Shown here piece after piece: positions 31,219-40,502 of a DNA stretch of 42,149 nt; within the stretch, counting starts at the first letter, position 1; every line of letters starts with the position of its first letter. A program made the position numbers and the translations under genes. The notes under the pieces were generated by a model. It was not told where the DNA came from, made no database searches, and saw only the letters and a program-made list of their open reading frames with translations. Source of the DNA: Dehalococcoidia bacterium UBA6808 (GTDB lineage Bacteria > Chloroflexota > Dehalococcoidia > GIF9 > UBA5629); contig DKFA01000041.1 of assembly GCA_002452695.1 (NCBI GenBank), positions 1 to 42,149 on the forward strand. The letters run 5' to 3'.

Positions 31219-32424
31219 ATGAAAGACAAGATTGAACCAATTGCAAAGGGCACGGTCACATCGCCGCAGGGTTTTACAGCCGGCGCCGTGGAGGCTGCTG
31301 TGAAATATAAGGGGCGGCTGGACCTTGGCGTACTTTTTTCCGAGAAGCCGTCGGTGTCGGCCGCAGTCTTTACCGGTAACAAGGTCAAGGCGGCTCCCAT
31401 CCTGGTGAGCATGAAGCACCAGCAGTCGGGAAAGGCCAGGGCGGTGGTGGTCAACTCGGGCTGTGCCAACGCCTGCACAGGGGAAAAGGGGCTGAAGGAT
31501 GCCGAAGAGATGGCCGGCGCCGCTGCCTTCAAGCTGGGAATCGAGCGCGAGAACGTGCTGGTGGCCAGCACCGGCGTGATCGGCGTCGATCTGCCGATTG
31601 ACCGTATCAAAAAAAGTCTGGAGAAGATCAGGCTGAGCAGGGACGGCGGCCATAAATTGGCCAGGGCCATCATGACCACCGACACCCGCCCCAAGGAGAT
31701 CGCGCTGTGGGTGGCCGACAGCAGCGGCCATTATATCGTCAGCGGCATTGCCAAAGGGTCAGGCATGATCCATCCCGATATGGCTACTCTGCTGAGCTTC
31801 CTGGCTACGGATGCCCAGGTGGAGCAGGACTTCCTGCAGAAGGCGCTGAAGGCCGCAGTCGATATGAGCTTCAACATGATCACCGTCGACGGCGATACCA
31901 GCACCAATGATATGGTTTCGATCTTTGCCAACGGGGCATCGGGAAATCAGAAGATAGATAAGAAAAACGGCAAGATGTTTCAGACAGCTTTGAACGAGGT
32001 CTGCAAGTACCTGGCCTGCAGCATGGCAGGAGATGGAGAGGGCGCCACCAAGCTGATCGAGGTCACAGTGACAGGCGCCAGGAATATTACGGAAGCACGC
32101 AAGGCGGTGCGCACGATCGGTGGTTCGGCTCTGGTCAAGGCAGCCATACATGGCAATGACCCCAACTGGGGGCGCATCGTAGCCGCGCTCGGGCGCAGCG
32201 GCGCGCACTTCAATGAGAAGACGCTGGATATTTTCCTGCAGGGAGAACAGGTATTGAAACACGGCAGCCCGCTGCCTTTTGAAAAGCCGAAGCTGAGCAG
32301 GAAGCTGAAAACAGACAAGGTGGATATCAAGGTGGGTCTGAATATCGCAAATGGCAATGCCACCGGCTGGGGATGCGACCTGTCTCAGGAGTATGTTACT
32401 ATAAATAGCGATTATACTACATAA
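31219..32424 (+). CDS. argJ: bifunctional glutamate N-acetyltransferase / ornithine acetyltransferase
   Basis: ArgJ of 401 residues recycles the acetyl group from N-acetylornithine to glutamate, and in bifunctional forms also uses acetyl-CoA. The precursor cleaves itself before a Thr; here KGSGMIHPDMATLLSF places it at Thr190. Other landmarks are VNSGCANACTG, STGVIGVDLP, TVDGDTSTND and the C-terminal NATGWGCDLSQEYV. The ATG at 31219 is chosen from the family N-terminus (VTSPQGFTAG near residue 12); it has no Shine-Dalgarno site, and the promoter position suggests a leaderless message. argA is not needed for a bifunctional ArgJ except to prime the cycle. Confidence 0.95.
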   Translation: MKDKIEPIAKGTVTSPQGFTAGAVEAAVKYKGRLDLGVLFSEKPSVSAAVFTGNKVKAAPILVSMKHQQSGKARAVVVNSGCANACTGEKGLKDAEEMAGAAAFKLGIERENVLVASTGVIGVDLPIDRIKKSLEKIRLSRDGGHKLARAIMTTDTRPKEIALWVADSSGHYIVSGIAKGSGMIHPDMATLLSFLATDAQVEQDFLQKALKAAVDMSFNMITVDGDTSTNDMVSIFANGASGNQKIDKKNGKMFQTALNEVCKYLACSMAGDGEGATKLIEVTVTGARNITEARKAVRTIGGSALVKAAIHGNDPNWGRIVAALGRSGAHFNEKTLDIFLQGEQVLKHGSPLPFEKPKLSRKLKTDKVDIKVGLNIANGNATGWGCDLSQEYVTINSDYTT

Positions 32425-32442
32425 CCGCTGACGAAAAGGCCC

Positions 32443-33231
32443 ATGTTTAAGTCGAAGATCATCGTTGTCAAGATCGGCGGAAGCACGCTGGGACAACACG
32501 ATACAACTATCGAGGACCTGGTCACGCTGCAACAGAAGCGTGTGCCGGTCGTGGTCGTGCACGGCGGTGGCAACGCGGTGACTGACTGGCTGACCCGCCT
32601 CAACATCCCGACGCGCTTTGTGCAAGGGCTGCGTGTGACGGATAGCGATACGCTGCGGGTTGTGACGGCGGTGCTGGCCGGGTTGATCAACAAGGAGCTG
32701 GTCTCCGAGATAGGTAAAAGGGGCGGCAAAGCCGTCGGTATAAGTGGTGTGGATGGCCTGGTGGTGACGGGCAAGAATAAAAACCGCGAATTGGGACTGA
32801 CGGCCGAAGAACTGACCTGCAACCCGCGCTTGCTGCGGGTGCTATTGAACAACGGGTACATGCCGGTGATCGCCTCTATTTGCCTTAACGAGGAATTGAC
32901 GGGCAGGGAGGAGATCAACCTGCTGAATGTGAACGGGGATACCATCGCCGCACAGATCGCAGCATCGCTGAAGGCCAGCAAGCTGATTTTCCTGACCGAC
33001 GTGCCGGGGATATATGATAATTCTAAACAGGTAATCTCCCGCATTGATACCGGCACAGCGCGCACCATGATCGAGAGCGGCACCGCCGCGGGGGGCATGA
33101 TCGCCAAGCTGGAAGCCAGCCTGATCGCCTCGCAGAAGGTGGCATTGACGCGCATCATCGACGGTCGTGTGGACCATGCCCTGCTGGATGAAATCGAGGG
33201 CAAAGGAAAGGGTACAACAATTGTCAACTGA
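32443..33231 (+). CDS. argB: acetylglutamate kinase
   Basis: Amino-acid kinase of 262 residues that phosphorylates N-acetylglutamate. VVKIGGSTL and VVVVHGGGNAVTDWL carry the nucleotide and substrate glycine loops. FVQGLRVTD, NVNGDTIAAQIA, FLTDVPGIY and GGMIAKLEA are family motifs. I see no clear N-terminal helix of the arginine-inhibited ArgB type, so feedback control may be absent; this is tentative. It follows argJ by 18 bases, and its last 11 bases overlap the argD start. Confidence 0.95.
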   Translation: MFKSKIIVVKIGGSTLGQHDTTIEDLVTLQQKRVPVVVVHGGGNAVTDWLTRLNIPTRFVQGLRVTDSDTLRVVTAVLAGLINKELVSEIGKRGGKAVGISGVDGLVVTGKNKNRELGLTAEELTCNPRLLRVLLNNGYMPVIASICLNEELTGREEINLLNVNGDTIAAQIAASLKASKLIFLTDVPGIYDNSKQVISRIDTGTARTMIESGTAAGGMIAKLEASLIASQKVALTRIIDGRVDHALLDEIEGKGKGTTIVN

Positions 33232-34417
33232 ATCTGTTAACTGGCAGGAACTGGAAGCGAAGGTCTTCATGCAGACCTTTACACGCAATCCGGTCACGCT
33301 GGTGCGCGGCAAGGGCGTTAAGGTCTGGGACGATAAAGGCAAGGAGTACCTGGACTTTGTGGACGGAATAGCCGTCAACAGCCTGGGGCATTGCCACCCT
33401 GTGCTGGTCAACGCCCTGGTCAAGCAGGCCAGAACATTGACGCAGGTATCAAACCTGTATTACACCATACCGCAGTTGCAGCTTGCCGAGCTGCTGGTGA
33501 AATCGAGCTGCCTGGACCGCGTCTTCCTGGCCAACAGCGGGGCGGAAGCGGTGGAGGGTTCGATCAAGCTGGCCCGCCGTTACGGCAAGCTCAAGCTGGA
33601 TGGCGCCTATGAAGTAATAACGACAACCAATTCCTTTCACGGCAGGACGCTGGCTACTACGGCGGCCACCGGACAGAACAATTTTCAGGAACCCTATACG
33701 CCGCTGCCGACGGGCTTCGTCAATGTAGCCTATAACGATATCGAGGCAATCAAGGCGGCCACAGGCAAATTGACCTGCGCCGTCATGCTGGAGCCTGTGC
33801 AGGGAGAAGGCGGCGTCAATGTCCCGGATGATGATTATTTGAAGAAGGTGCGCGCCTGGTGCGATGAGAAAGGTATATTACTGATACTGGATGAGGTGCA
33901 AACCGGCATCGGCCGCACAGGCACGCTGTTCGCCTACCAGCAATATGGGATTGAGCCTGATATCATGGCGCTGGCCAAGGGTATGGGCAGCGGCATCCCC
34001 ATCGGCGCTTTCCTGGCCCGGGAAAAGGCCTGCGTCTTCAAGCGCGGTGAACACGGGGGCACCTTTGTTGGCAATCCCCTGGTAAGCGCAGGGGCCTATG
34101 CCGTATTGAAATATATAATCGACAAGAATATCCCGGCACATGCGCTCGCGATGGGGCAACTGCTGCAGGCGGGTTTGAACAAACTCAAGGATAAATATGA
34201 TTTTGTGAAAGATGTGCGCGGCAAGGGTTTGCTGCTGGCCATGGGGTTCAAGGAGGATATCGCTAAAGATGTCATGCAGAAATGCATGGCCTGCGGTCTC
34301 TTGATCAATAACGTCAAGCCCAATGCGATACGCCTGATGCCGCCGCTGATTATTACTGAAAAAGATATCCGCAAAGCGCTGGATATACTTGATAACGTGT
34401 TGAAAGAGAGGCAATAA
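33221..34417 (+). CDS. argD: acetylornithine aminotransferase
   Basis: Class III PLP aminotransferase of 398 residues that turns N-acetylglutamate semialdehyde into N-acetylornithine with glutamate as donor. LILDEVQTGIGRTG is the cofactor-binding Asp region, and DIMALAKGMGSGIPIG carries the PLP Lys at about residue 253. NSGAEAVEGSIKLAR and TTNSFHGRTLA also fit. The TTG at 33221 is chosen since an AAAGG-type site lies about 8 bases upstream and residues from there resemble the family; it overlaps argB by 11 bases. An ATG at 33269 would shorten it. Ornithine/GABA aminotransferases are close relatives; the arg neighbours decide the call. Confidence 0.93.
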   Translation: MSTESVNWQELEAKVFMQTFTRNPVTLVRGKGVKVWDDKGKEYLDFVDGIAVNSLGHCHPVLVNALVKQARTLTQVSNLYYTIPQLQLAELLVKSSCLDRVFLANSGAEAVEGSIKLARRYGKLKLDGAYEVITTTNSFHGRTLATTAATGQNNFQEPYTPLPTGFVNVAYNDIEAIKAATGKLTCAVMLEPVQGEGGVNVPDDDYLKKVRAWCDEKGILLILDEVQTGIGRTGTLFAYQQYGIEPDIMALAKGMGSGIPIGAFLAREKACVFKRGEHGGTFVGNPLVSAGAYAVLKYIIDKNIPAHALAMGQLLQAGLNKLKDKYDFVKDVRGKGLLLAMGFKEDIAKDVMQKCMACGLLINNVKPNAIRLMPPLIITEKDIRKALDILDNVLKERQ

Positions 34418-34418
34418 C

Positions 34419-35672
34419 ATGGCAAAACGAGATAAAGTAGTGCTGGCTTACAGCGGCGGCGTGGATACTTCCGTAGCGATCAAGTGGCTGTCAGATAAGT
34501 ACGATATGGATGTTATCACATGTTGTGTGAACGTTGGTGGGGTGCAGGATGTTGAAGGGATTGTAAAGAAAGCGATCAAGCTGGGCGCAATCAAATCGCT
34601 GGCTATCGATGCGCGCGAGGCTTTCATCAACGAATATGTATTTAAGGCGATAAAAGCGGATGCCCTGTATGAGGGGCAGTATCCTCTGGCCACGGCATTG
34701 GCCCGGCCGTTGATGGCCAAGCTGCTGGTGGATCTGGCGCACAGGGAAGTCGCCAGAGCAGTAGCCCATGGCTGTACAGGCAAGGGAAACGACCAGGTGC
34801 GCTTCGATGTCAGCGTGCTGGCGCTGGCCCCGGAGTTGAAGATCATTGCCCCAGCCCGCGAGTGGGGAATGACCAGGGACGAGACCATCAAGTATGCCAA
34901 CAAGCACGGCATCCCCATCCCCGTCAGTCTGGGAAAACCGTATTCAATTGATGAAAATCCCTGGGGCAGGTCCATCGAGTGTGGTGTGCTGGAAGACCCC
35001 TGGAATGAACCGCCCGAAGATATCTTTGAGTGGACCAGGTCACCAGATAAGGCGCCTGATAAACCAGAGTATGTAGAGATCGCCTTTGAGCAGGGCATTC
35101 CTGTCAGCCTCAACGGCGAGAAAATGAGCGGCCTGGCATTAATCGAGAAACTAAATGTAATGGCTGGGCGCAACGGCATCGGCCGTATCGACCATATCGA
35201 GAGCAGGGTGGTGGGCATCAAGTCAAGGGAAAACTACGAAGCCCCCGCTGCCACCGTGATCATCAAGGCCCACCTCGGGCTGGAAGCGATGACCATGACG
35301 AGGCACCAGCTGAGATTCAAGGAAAAGGTGGCGCAGGAATACGCCGACCTGATCTACAACGGCCTGTGGTTCTCCTCGCACCGGCAGAACCTCGATGCCT
35401 ATATTGATAGCTCTCAGAGGTATGTAACAGGCGTGGTCAGAGTCAGGATGCATAAGGGCACGTGTGTGCTGGTCGGCCGCAAGTCGCCGTACTCTCTGTA
35501 CAATATCAAGCTGGCGACCTATGACAAGGGCGACCTGTTTGATCAGAGCGATTCCGCCAGCTTCATTCGTCTGTGGGGACTGCCGTTAAAGGTACAGGCT
35601 CAGGCACAGATGGATGATGCGGCTGCACAGGCGAAGGTTAGGACAGCAAGCCGGAAAAAGAAAAAATCATAG
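34419..35672 (+). CDS. argG: argininosuccinate synthase
   Basis: Joins citrulline and aspartate using ATP. The 417-residue protein begins with the PP-motif loop AYSGGVDTS (residues 10-18). HGCTGKGNDQVRF is the conserved citrulline/aspartate site. NPWGRSIECG and RKSPYSLYN are also typical. A Lys/Arg-rich tail (SRKKKKS) ends the protein. GAGAGG lies before the ATG, one base after the argD stop. The citrulline source, argF, is not in the window. Confidence 0.97.
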   Translation: MAKRDKVVLAYSGGVDTSVAIKWLSDKYDMDVITCCVNVGGVQDVEGIVKKAIKLGAIKSLAIDAREAFINEYVFKAIKADALYEGQYPLATALARPLMAKLLVDLAHREVARAVAHGCTGKGNDQVRFDVSVLALAPELKIIAPAREWGMTRDETIKYANKHGIPIPVSLGKPYSIDENPWGRSIECGVLEDPWNEPPEDIFEWTRSPDKAPDKPEYVEIAFEQGIPVSLNGEKMSGLALIEKLNVMAGRNGIGRIDHIESRVVGIKSRENYEAPAATVIIKAHLGLEAMTMTRHQLRFKEKVAQEYADLIYNGLWFSSHRQNLDAYIDSSQRYVTGVVRVRMHKGTCVLVGRKSPYSLYNIKLATYDKGDLFDQSDSASFIRLWGLPLKVQAQAQMDDAAAQAKVRTASRKKKKS

Positions 35673-35687
35673 GCCTGAAATAAGAGG

Positions 35688-37082
35688 ATGGCTGTAAAAA
35701 AAGAGTCAAAGCTACGGGGCAGGTTTGAACAGGAGATGAGCGCTGAGGTGCAGCGCTATGTATCCTCGATTCCTTTTGACTGGCGGTTGTATCCGTATGA
35801 TATCCAGGGTAGCCTGGCACATGCGGAGATGCTGTCCAGACAGAAGATCATTTCACAAACCGATTACCGTAAGATCAGTAGCGGACTGAAGGCCATCCTC
35901 AAGGAGATCGAGAGCGGAAATTTTACATTCAAGCTGGAGTTACAGGACATCCACATGAATATCGAAGGGCGCCTGCACGAACTGATCGGCGAGGCCGCAG
36001 GCAAACTCCACACCGCCCGTTCCCGCAACGACCAGGTGACGCTGGATACACGCCTCTATGCCAGGGACGCCGTTCACGACGCGATCGACAGGCTGCGCAT
36101 TATCAATAAACAGCTTTTTGAGATTGCCGGTGATAATATCAACGCCATCATGCCCGGGTATACACACATGCAGCAGGCACAGCCGGTCATGTTCGCACAC
36201 CACATGCTGGCCTATTTCGAGATGTTCTGCCGCGATGAGCAACGTTTACAGGACTGCCTGCAGAGGATCAACGTCCTTCCGCTGGGCAGCGGCGCGCTGG
36301 CCGGACTGCCCTACCCTGTAGACAGGCAGTTCGTGGCACAGAAGCTGGGTTTTTCCTCTGTCAGCGAAAACAGTATCGACGCCGTGTCGGATCGTGATTT
36401 TGTGATAGAGTTCGAGTCTGCGGCAGCCATCGCCATGATGCACCTTTCGCGACTGGCCGAGGAAATGGTGATCTGGTCCAGCAAAGAGTTCGGTTTCATT
36501 GAAATCGGCGATGCCTATACTACCAGCAGCAGTATTATGCCGCAGAAGAAGAACCCCGATGTGGCCGAGCTGGCGCGTGGCAAGACAGGCAGGGTCTACG
36601 GTCACCTGATGGGCATGCTGACGGTGATGAAGGGCCTGCCGCTAGCCTACAACAGCGACATGCAGGAGGATAAGGAGGGGCTGTTCGACTGTGTCGACAC
36701 TTTGCTTAACAGTCTGGAGGCGATGGCGGGCCTGGTGGGATCGATCAAAGTCGACCAGCAGAGGATGAAATCGGTTATGAGCAGCAATATACTGGCGACC
36801 GACATTGCCGATTATTTGGTGGGTAAGGGGCTTTCGTTCAGGAAAGCCCACGACGTGGTCAGCCGGCTGGTCGCCTATGCCATTAAGAGCGGCAAAGGAA
36901 TTAATGAACTGGAGCTGAGGGAATTTAAGAAATTTTCCGGATTGTTTGATCGCGGAGTTTATGATATAGATTTGGAGAAGTCCATTGCGGCCAGAGCATC
37001 ACATGGGGGGACAGCGCCGGCACTGGTGAAGAAAAGTCTTGAAAGGGCAAAGAAAATCATCAAAAGTTATGAAACGGAATAA
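35688..37082 (+). CDS. argH: argininosuccinate lyase
   Basis: Splits argininosuccinate into arginine and fumarate. The 464-residue protein has the fumarase/aspartase superfamily signature SSSIMPQKKNPDVAE, which carries the catalytic Ser loop. LHTARSRNDQV and GYTHMQQAQPVMFAHH (catalytic His) are also intact. It follows argG by 15 bases and overlaps the rpe start by 14. It shares its fold and signature with PurB in the same window. Confidence 0.97.
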   Translation: MAVKKESKLRGRFEQEMSAEVQRYVSSIPFDWRLYPYDIQGSLAHAEMLSRQKIISQTDYRKISSGLKAILKEIESGNFTFKLELQDIHMNIEGRLHELIGEAAGKLHTARSRNDQVTLDTRLYARDAVHDAIDRLRIINKQLFEIAGDNINAIMPGYTHMQQAQPVMFAHHMLAYFEMFCRDEQRLQDCLQRINVLPLGSGALAGLPYPVDRQFVAQKLGFSSVSENSIDAVSDRDFVIEFESAAAIAMMHLSRLAEEMVIWSSKEFGFIEIGDAYTTSSSIMPQKKNPDVAELARGKTGRVYGHLMGMLTVMKGLPLAYNSDMQEDKEGLFDCVDTLLNSLEAMAGLVGSIKVDQQRMKSVMSSNILATDIADYLVGKGLSFRKAHDVVSRLVAYAIKSGKGINELELREFKKFSGLFDRGVYDIDLEKSIAARASHGGTAPALVKKSLERAKKIIKSYETE

Positions 37083-37737
37083 GATCAAGATCGCGCCTTC
37101 CATCCTGGCGGCGGATTTCAGCTGCTTGGGCGAGCAGGTGAGAGAAGCCGTCAAGGCTGGCGCGGATTACATACATGTAGATGTGATGGACGGGCATTTT
37201 GTGCCCAACATCTCGATAGGCATCCCGGTGGTGGAATCGTTGCGCAAGGTGACGCGCATACCGCTGGACGTGCACCTGATGATCGAGAAGCCGGAGCAGT
37301 ATATTGAGAAGTTCGCCAGGGCCGGGGCTGATATCATCACGGTGCATGTAGAGGCCAGCACGCACCTTGACAGTATAATAACGTCGATCAAAAAACTGGG
37401 CAAAAGGGCCGGCGTTTCATTGAACCCGGCAACCCCGCTGTCAGCGATTGAGGAGATACTGCCTTCGGTGGACCTGGTGCTGGTGATGACAGTAAACCCG
37501 GGTTTCGCCGGGCAGGAGTTCATCTTCGGCGCAGTGGATAAAATAGATAGATTGAGGCAAATACTTTATAATAGAAAAATCAAAATTGAGTTAGAGGTGG
37601 ACGGGGGGATAACGGCACAGACGGCTCCCATCGTTGTAAAAGCAGGCGCCAACGTCCTGGTTGCCGGATCGGCAATTTTCAATGCGGAAACAAGCGTAAG
37701 CGCAGCCATGAAAAAGCTGCAGGAATCTATATGTTAA
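37069..37737 (+). CDS. rpe: ribulose-phosphate 3-epimerase
   Basis: TIM-barrel metalloenzyme of 222 residues interconverting ribulose-5-phosphate and xylulose-5-phosphate in the pentose phosphate pathway. Motifs are APSILAADF, HVDVMDGHFVPNISIG (metal His and Asp), DVHLMIEKP, VMTVNPGFAGQEF and LEVDGGI. The ATG at 37069 fits the family N-terminus and lies inside argH (14-base overlap); an in-frame ATG 30 bases earlier is unlikely. Its end overlaps the convergent rpmB by four bases. Confidence 0.95.
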   Translation: MKRNKIKIAPSILAADFSCLGEQVREAVKAGADYIHVDVMDGHFVPNISIGIPVVESLRKVTRIPLDVHLMIEKPEQYIEKFARAGADIITVHVEASTHLDSIITSIKKLGKRAGVSLNPATPLSAIEEILPSVDLVLVMTVNPGFAGQEFIFGAVDKIDRLRQILYNRKIKIELEVDGGITAQTAPIVVKAGANVLVAGSAIFNAETSVSAAMKKLQESIC

Positions 37738-37922
37738 CCGGAGACCTTATTTCTCGTGCGGATGCACCTGGAGCACAGGTTAACGCGAACGGTCATCCCA
37801 TCAATTCTGATGGTGGTAGGCTGCACATTAGGGAGCCAGGTTCTTCTGGTATGCTGTTTGGAGTGGCTTACCCTGTTGCCGAAGCGCAGGGTTTTGCCGC
37901 ACATATCGCATTTGATAGCCAA
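37734..37922 (-). CDS. rpmB: 50S ribosomal protein L28
   Basis: bL28 of 62 residues, a component of the large ribosomal subunit. The N-terminus AIKCDMCGKTLRFGNRVSHS and the later NLCSRCIRT give a CxxC...CxxC pair, the zinc-binding (C+) form. WLPNVQ and the basic stretch HTRRT are family marks. The start is TTG at 37922 with GAGG seven bases upstream. It is convergent with rpe and divergent from fakA. Confidence 0.95.
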   Translation of the reverse strand: MAIKCDMCGKTLRFGNRVSHSKQHTRRTWLPNVQPTTIRIDGMTVRVNLCSRCIRTRNKVSG

Positions 37923-37946
37923 TTTATAACCTCTTAGATAGATACT

Positions 37947-37977
37947 TTGTCAATAATGGACAACAATGATATATAAT
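37947..37977 (+). promoter_or_regulatory. predicted promoter for fakA
   Basis: TTGTCA (37947-37952) and TATAAT (37972-37977) are 19 bases apart; an overlapping TATATA at 37970-37975 gives a 17-base spacer. The fakA ATG lies about 33 bases after the -10 box, with AAGGAG just before it. Confidence 0.5.
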
Positions 37978-38009
37978 ACCACAACCGATCTATTGTTAAA
38001 AGGAGACAA

Positions 38010-39644
38010 ATGAAGCAAGCAAGTTCCTGGAACGGCAATGACTTGAGAGACATGTTTGCCGCAGGAAGCAACTGGCTCGAAAAAAGCGTTGCCGAGGTGA
38101 ATGCTATCAATGTATTTCCGGTGCCTGACGGCGATACCGGCACCAACATGTTGCTCACACTGCGTTCTGTGATTGAAGAAGCCGACCGTGCGACGGATAA
38201 CACCACCTCGGTCATGTCGAAAGCCATGTCCCACGGAGCGCTGCTGGGCGCTCGAGGAAACTCAGGAGTGATCCTTTCCCAGATATTCAGAGGCCTTTCC
38301 AAGGGATTTGACGGCAAGGACAGCTTCAACGGCGCCGACTGGGCAAAAGCCCTGGCACAGGCGGCCAAGACGGCTCGCGAGGGGCTTTCCAATCCGGTGG
38401 AAGGCACGATAATAACGGTTATCAAAGACGTCTCGACAATAGCGCAGAAGCAGGCCGAGAAAAACCCGGAAGACCTGATTGCCGTTATGGAAGCTGCGGT
38501 CAATGAAGCGAAAGAATCAGTTGCCAGGACGCCCAACCTGTTGCCTGTCCTGATGGAAGCAGGGGTGGTGGATGCTGGCGGGCAGGGTTTGTACATATTG
38601 CTGGACGGCGCCCTGCGCTACCTCAAAGGTGAGATCGAAGAACTGCAGTTCAAAAAACCTCAGATGGTGAGCGCCAATATCACAGCATCCAGAAACGTTA
38701 ATATCGCACCCACGGAGGAAGAGGAAGCCTACGGTTATTGCACCAACTTCCTGCTGGAAGGCGACAATCTGGACCCTGAGAAGATCAGACGCAAATTGGA
38801 CGGACGCGGGCAATCGCTGGTCGTGGCCGGTGACGAGACCAATGTCCGCGTGCACATTCACACCTATGACCCTGGCAGTATACTGGCCTATGCAACTACG
38901 CTGGGCACACTGCACCAGATCCAGATCCAGAACATGGATGATCAGCACGTGGGATTCAAAGAGATGCAGAAACAGAAATCCATGCCGGCTGATATCGTTG
39001 TAGTCGCAGTCGGCTTCGGTGAAGGCATGATCAAGGTATTTGAGAGCCTGGGTGCGGTCGTCGTCAAAGGCGGCCAGACAATGAATCCCAGCGTCAAGGA
39101 GATACTGGCGGCGGTTGAACCATTGGAAGTGAACAGGGTGATTATCCTGCCCAATAACAAGAACATCATCCTGACCGCGGCACAGATCAAGGAGCTGACC
39201 AAAAAGCAGGTGGAGATAATACCCAGCCGGACATTGCCCCAGGGTATTACAGCCCTGTTGACGTTCAACTACGAGAGCACGATGGAAGAGAACGTGCAGG
39301 CCATGACCAAAGCCATCAAGTCGGTGAAATCCGTCGAGATCACCACTGCGGCCAGGTCGACGCAGATCAACGGCATGAAGATCAAGCAGGGCCAGATCAT
39401 CGGTATAATCGATGACTCCGAGCTGGTGGCCTGCGGCGATGATGTACGATCAGTCCTAATGGACAGCCTGACCAAGGGCGGGATTGATTCCGCTGAACTG
39501 GTAACCCTTTATTATGGGGCCGACACCAAAGAGAGAGATGCTGAGAAAGCGGCACAGATGCTCAGGGAAAAATATCCCGGTAAACAGATCGAGGTGGTCA
39601 AAGGCGGACAGCCACATTATTTTTACATAGTGTCGTTAGAATAA
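38010..39644 (+). CDS. fakA: fatty acid kinase catalytic subunit FakA-like (DAK2 domain, YloV family)
   Basis: A 544-residue protein with an N-terminal DhaL/DAK2 kinase domain. FPVPDGDTGTNM holds the Mg/ATP-binding Asp40 and Asp42, and GARGNSGVILSQ the next phosphate loop. VVDAGGQGLYILLDG closes this domain near residue 200. The C-terminal half is the FakA/YloV-type region that binds FakB. In Firmicutes FakA phosphorylates fatty acids held by FakB for use in phospholipids. AAGGAG precedes the ATG. Two DegV/FakB genes follow directly, which strongly supports the role. Confidence 0.9.
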   Translation: MKQASSWNGNDLRDMFAAGSNWLEKSVAEVNAINVFPVPDGDTGTNMLLTLRSVIEEADRATDNTTSVMSKAMSHGALLGARGNSGVILSQIFRGLSKGFDGKDSFNGADWAKALAQAAKTAREGLSNPVEGTIITVIKDVSTIAQKQAEKNPEDLIAVMEAAVNEAKESVARTPNLLPVLMEAGVVDAGGQGLYILLDGALRYLKGEIEELQFKKPQMVSANITASRNVNIAPTEEEEAYGYCTNFLLEGDNLDPEKIRRKLDGRGQSLVVAGDETNVRVHIHTYDPGSILAYATTLGTLHQIQIQNMDDQHVGFKEMQKQKSMPADIVVVAVGFGEGMIKVFESLGAVVVKGGQTMNPSVKEILAAVEPLEVNRVIILPNNKNIILTAAQIKELTKKQVEIIPSRTLPQGITALLTFNYESTMEENVQAMTKAIKSVKSVEITTAARSTQINGMKIKQGQIIGIIDDSELVACGDDVRSVLMDSLTKGGIDSAELVTLYYGADTKERDAEKAAQMLREKYPGKQIEVVKGGQPHYFYIVSLE

Positions 39645-39662
39645 ATTCAGGGAGAAATAGAG

Positions 39663-40502
39663 ATGGTTAAGGTAGTGTGCGATAGTACCGCAGACATTCC
39701 GGAAGAGCTTTATGAGAAACTGGGCATTGAGATGGTCCCGATCAACATCCTTTTCGGCAGCGAGAGTTACCGCGACAGGATCGATATTACACCGGAGCAA
39801 TTTTATAAGAAACTGGTTGAGTCCAAGGTTTTTCCCACCACGGCTGCTCAATCGCCGGGATATTTTGCCGAGCTGTTCACCAGGCTGTCAAAGGAGACAG
39901 ATGAGATCCTGGTAATACTTTTTTCCAGCAAGATCAGCGCCACCTATGAGAGCGCGATCCAGGCTAAGGCGTTGGTGGGAAACATCGCCAATATCGAGAT
40001 CGTCGACTCACTGCAGACGTGCGGTGCGCTGGGGCTTTCAGTCATCAGGGTGGCGGAAGAAGCCAAAAAAGGCGCCAAGATCAATGAGTTGATAGAACTG
40101 GCCAAAGACTTGTGTTCGAGGGCGCATTCCTATGTGGTCTTCGATACGCTGGAGTACCTGCTGAAAGGCGGAAGGATCGGCAGGGCGCAGGCGTTACTGG
40201 GCGGACTGCTCAAGCTGACACCTGTGCTCACGTTGCGTGACGGCATCGTCACACCGGTGCAGCGCACGCGCAACAGGACGCAGGCCATAGAGACACTGGT
40301 CAACCTGGTGAAGGGGGCCAATAAGATCGAAGCGCTGATGATCGAACATGCCAGCACGCCCGACGATTTCGAGCTTCTGGCCGGAAAGCTGGCCGAATAC
40401 TATCCCAAAGAAAAGACCCTGCGCAGCTTCTACAGCCCGGTGATCGGTGCCCACTGTGGACCCCATGTGCTTTGCGTGGACTTTATCGAAGGCAAACAAT
40501 GA
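39663..40502 (+). CDS. DegV family protein, probable fatty-acid-binding FakB (copy 1)
   Basis: A 279-residue DegV-fold protein, which in the Fak system carries one fatty acid and presents its carboxylate to FakA. VCDSTADIPEEL at the start, YRDRIDITPEQFY, PTTAAQSPGYF, SSKISATYESA, LEYLLKGGRIGRA and the C-terminal GAHCGPHVL are family motifs covering the head-group site. AGGGAG precedes the ATG, 18 bases after fakA. Its stop overlaps the second copy by four bases (ATGA). The acyl chain bound cannot be told from sequence. Confidence 0.88.
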   Translation: MVKVVCDSTADIPEELYEKLGIEMVPINILFGSESYRDRIDITPEQFYKKLVESKVFPTTAAQSPGYFAELFTRLSKETDEILVILFSSKISATYESAIQAKALVGNIANIEIVDSLQTCGALGLSVIRVAEEAKKGAKINELIELAKDLCSRAHSYVVFDTLEYLLKGGRIGRAQALLGGLLKLTPVLTLRDGIVTPVQRTRNRTQAIETLVNLVKGANKIEALMIEHASTPDDFELLAGKLAEYYPKEKTLRSFYSPVIGAHCGPHVLCVDFIEGKQ

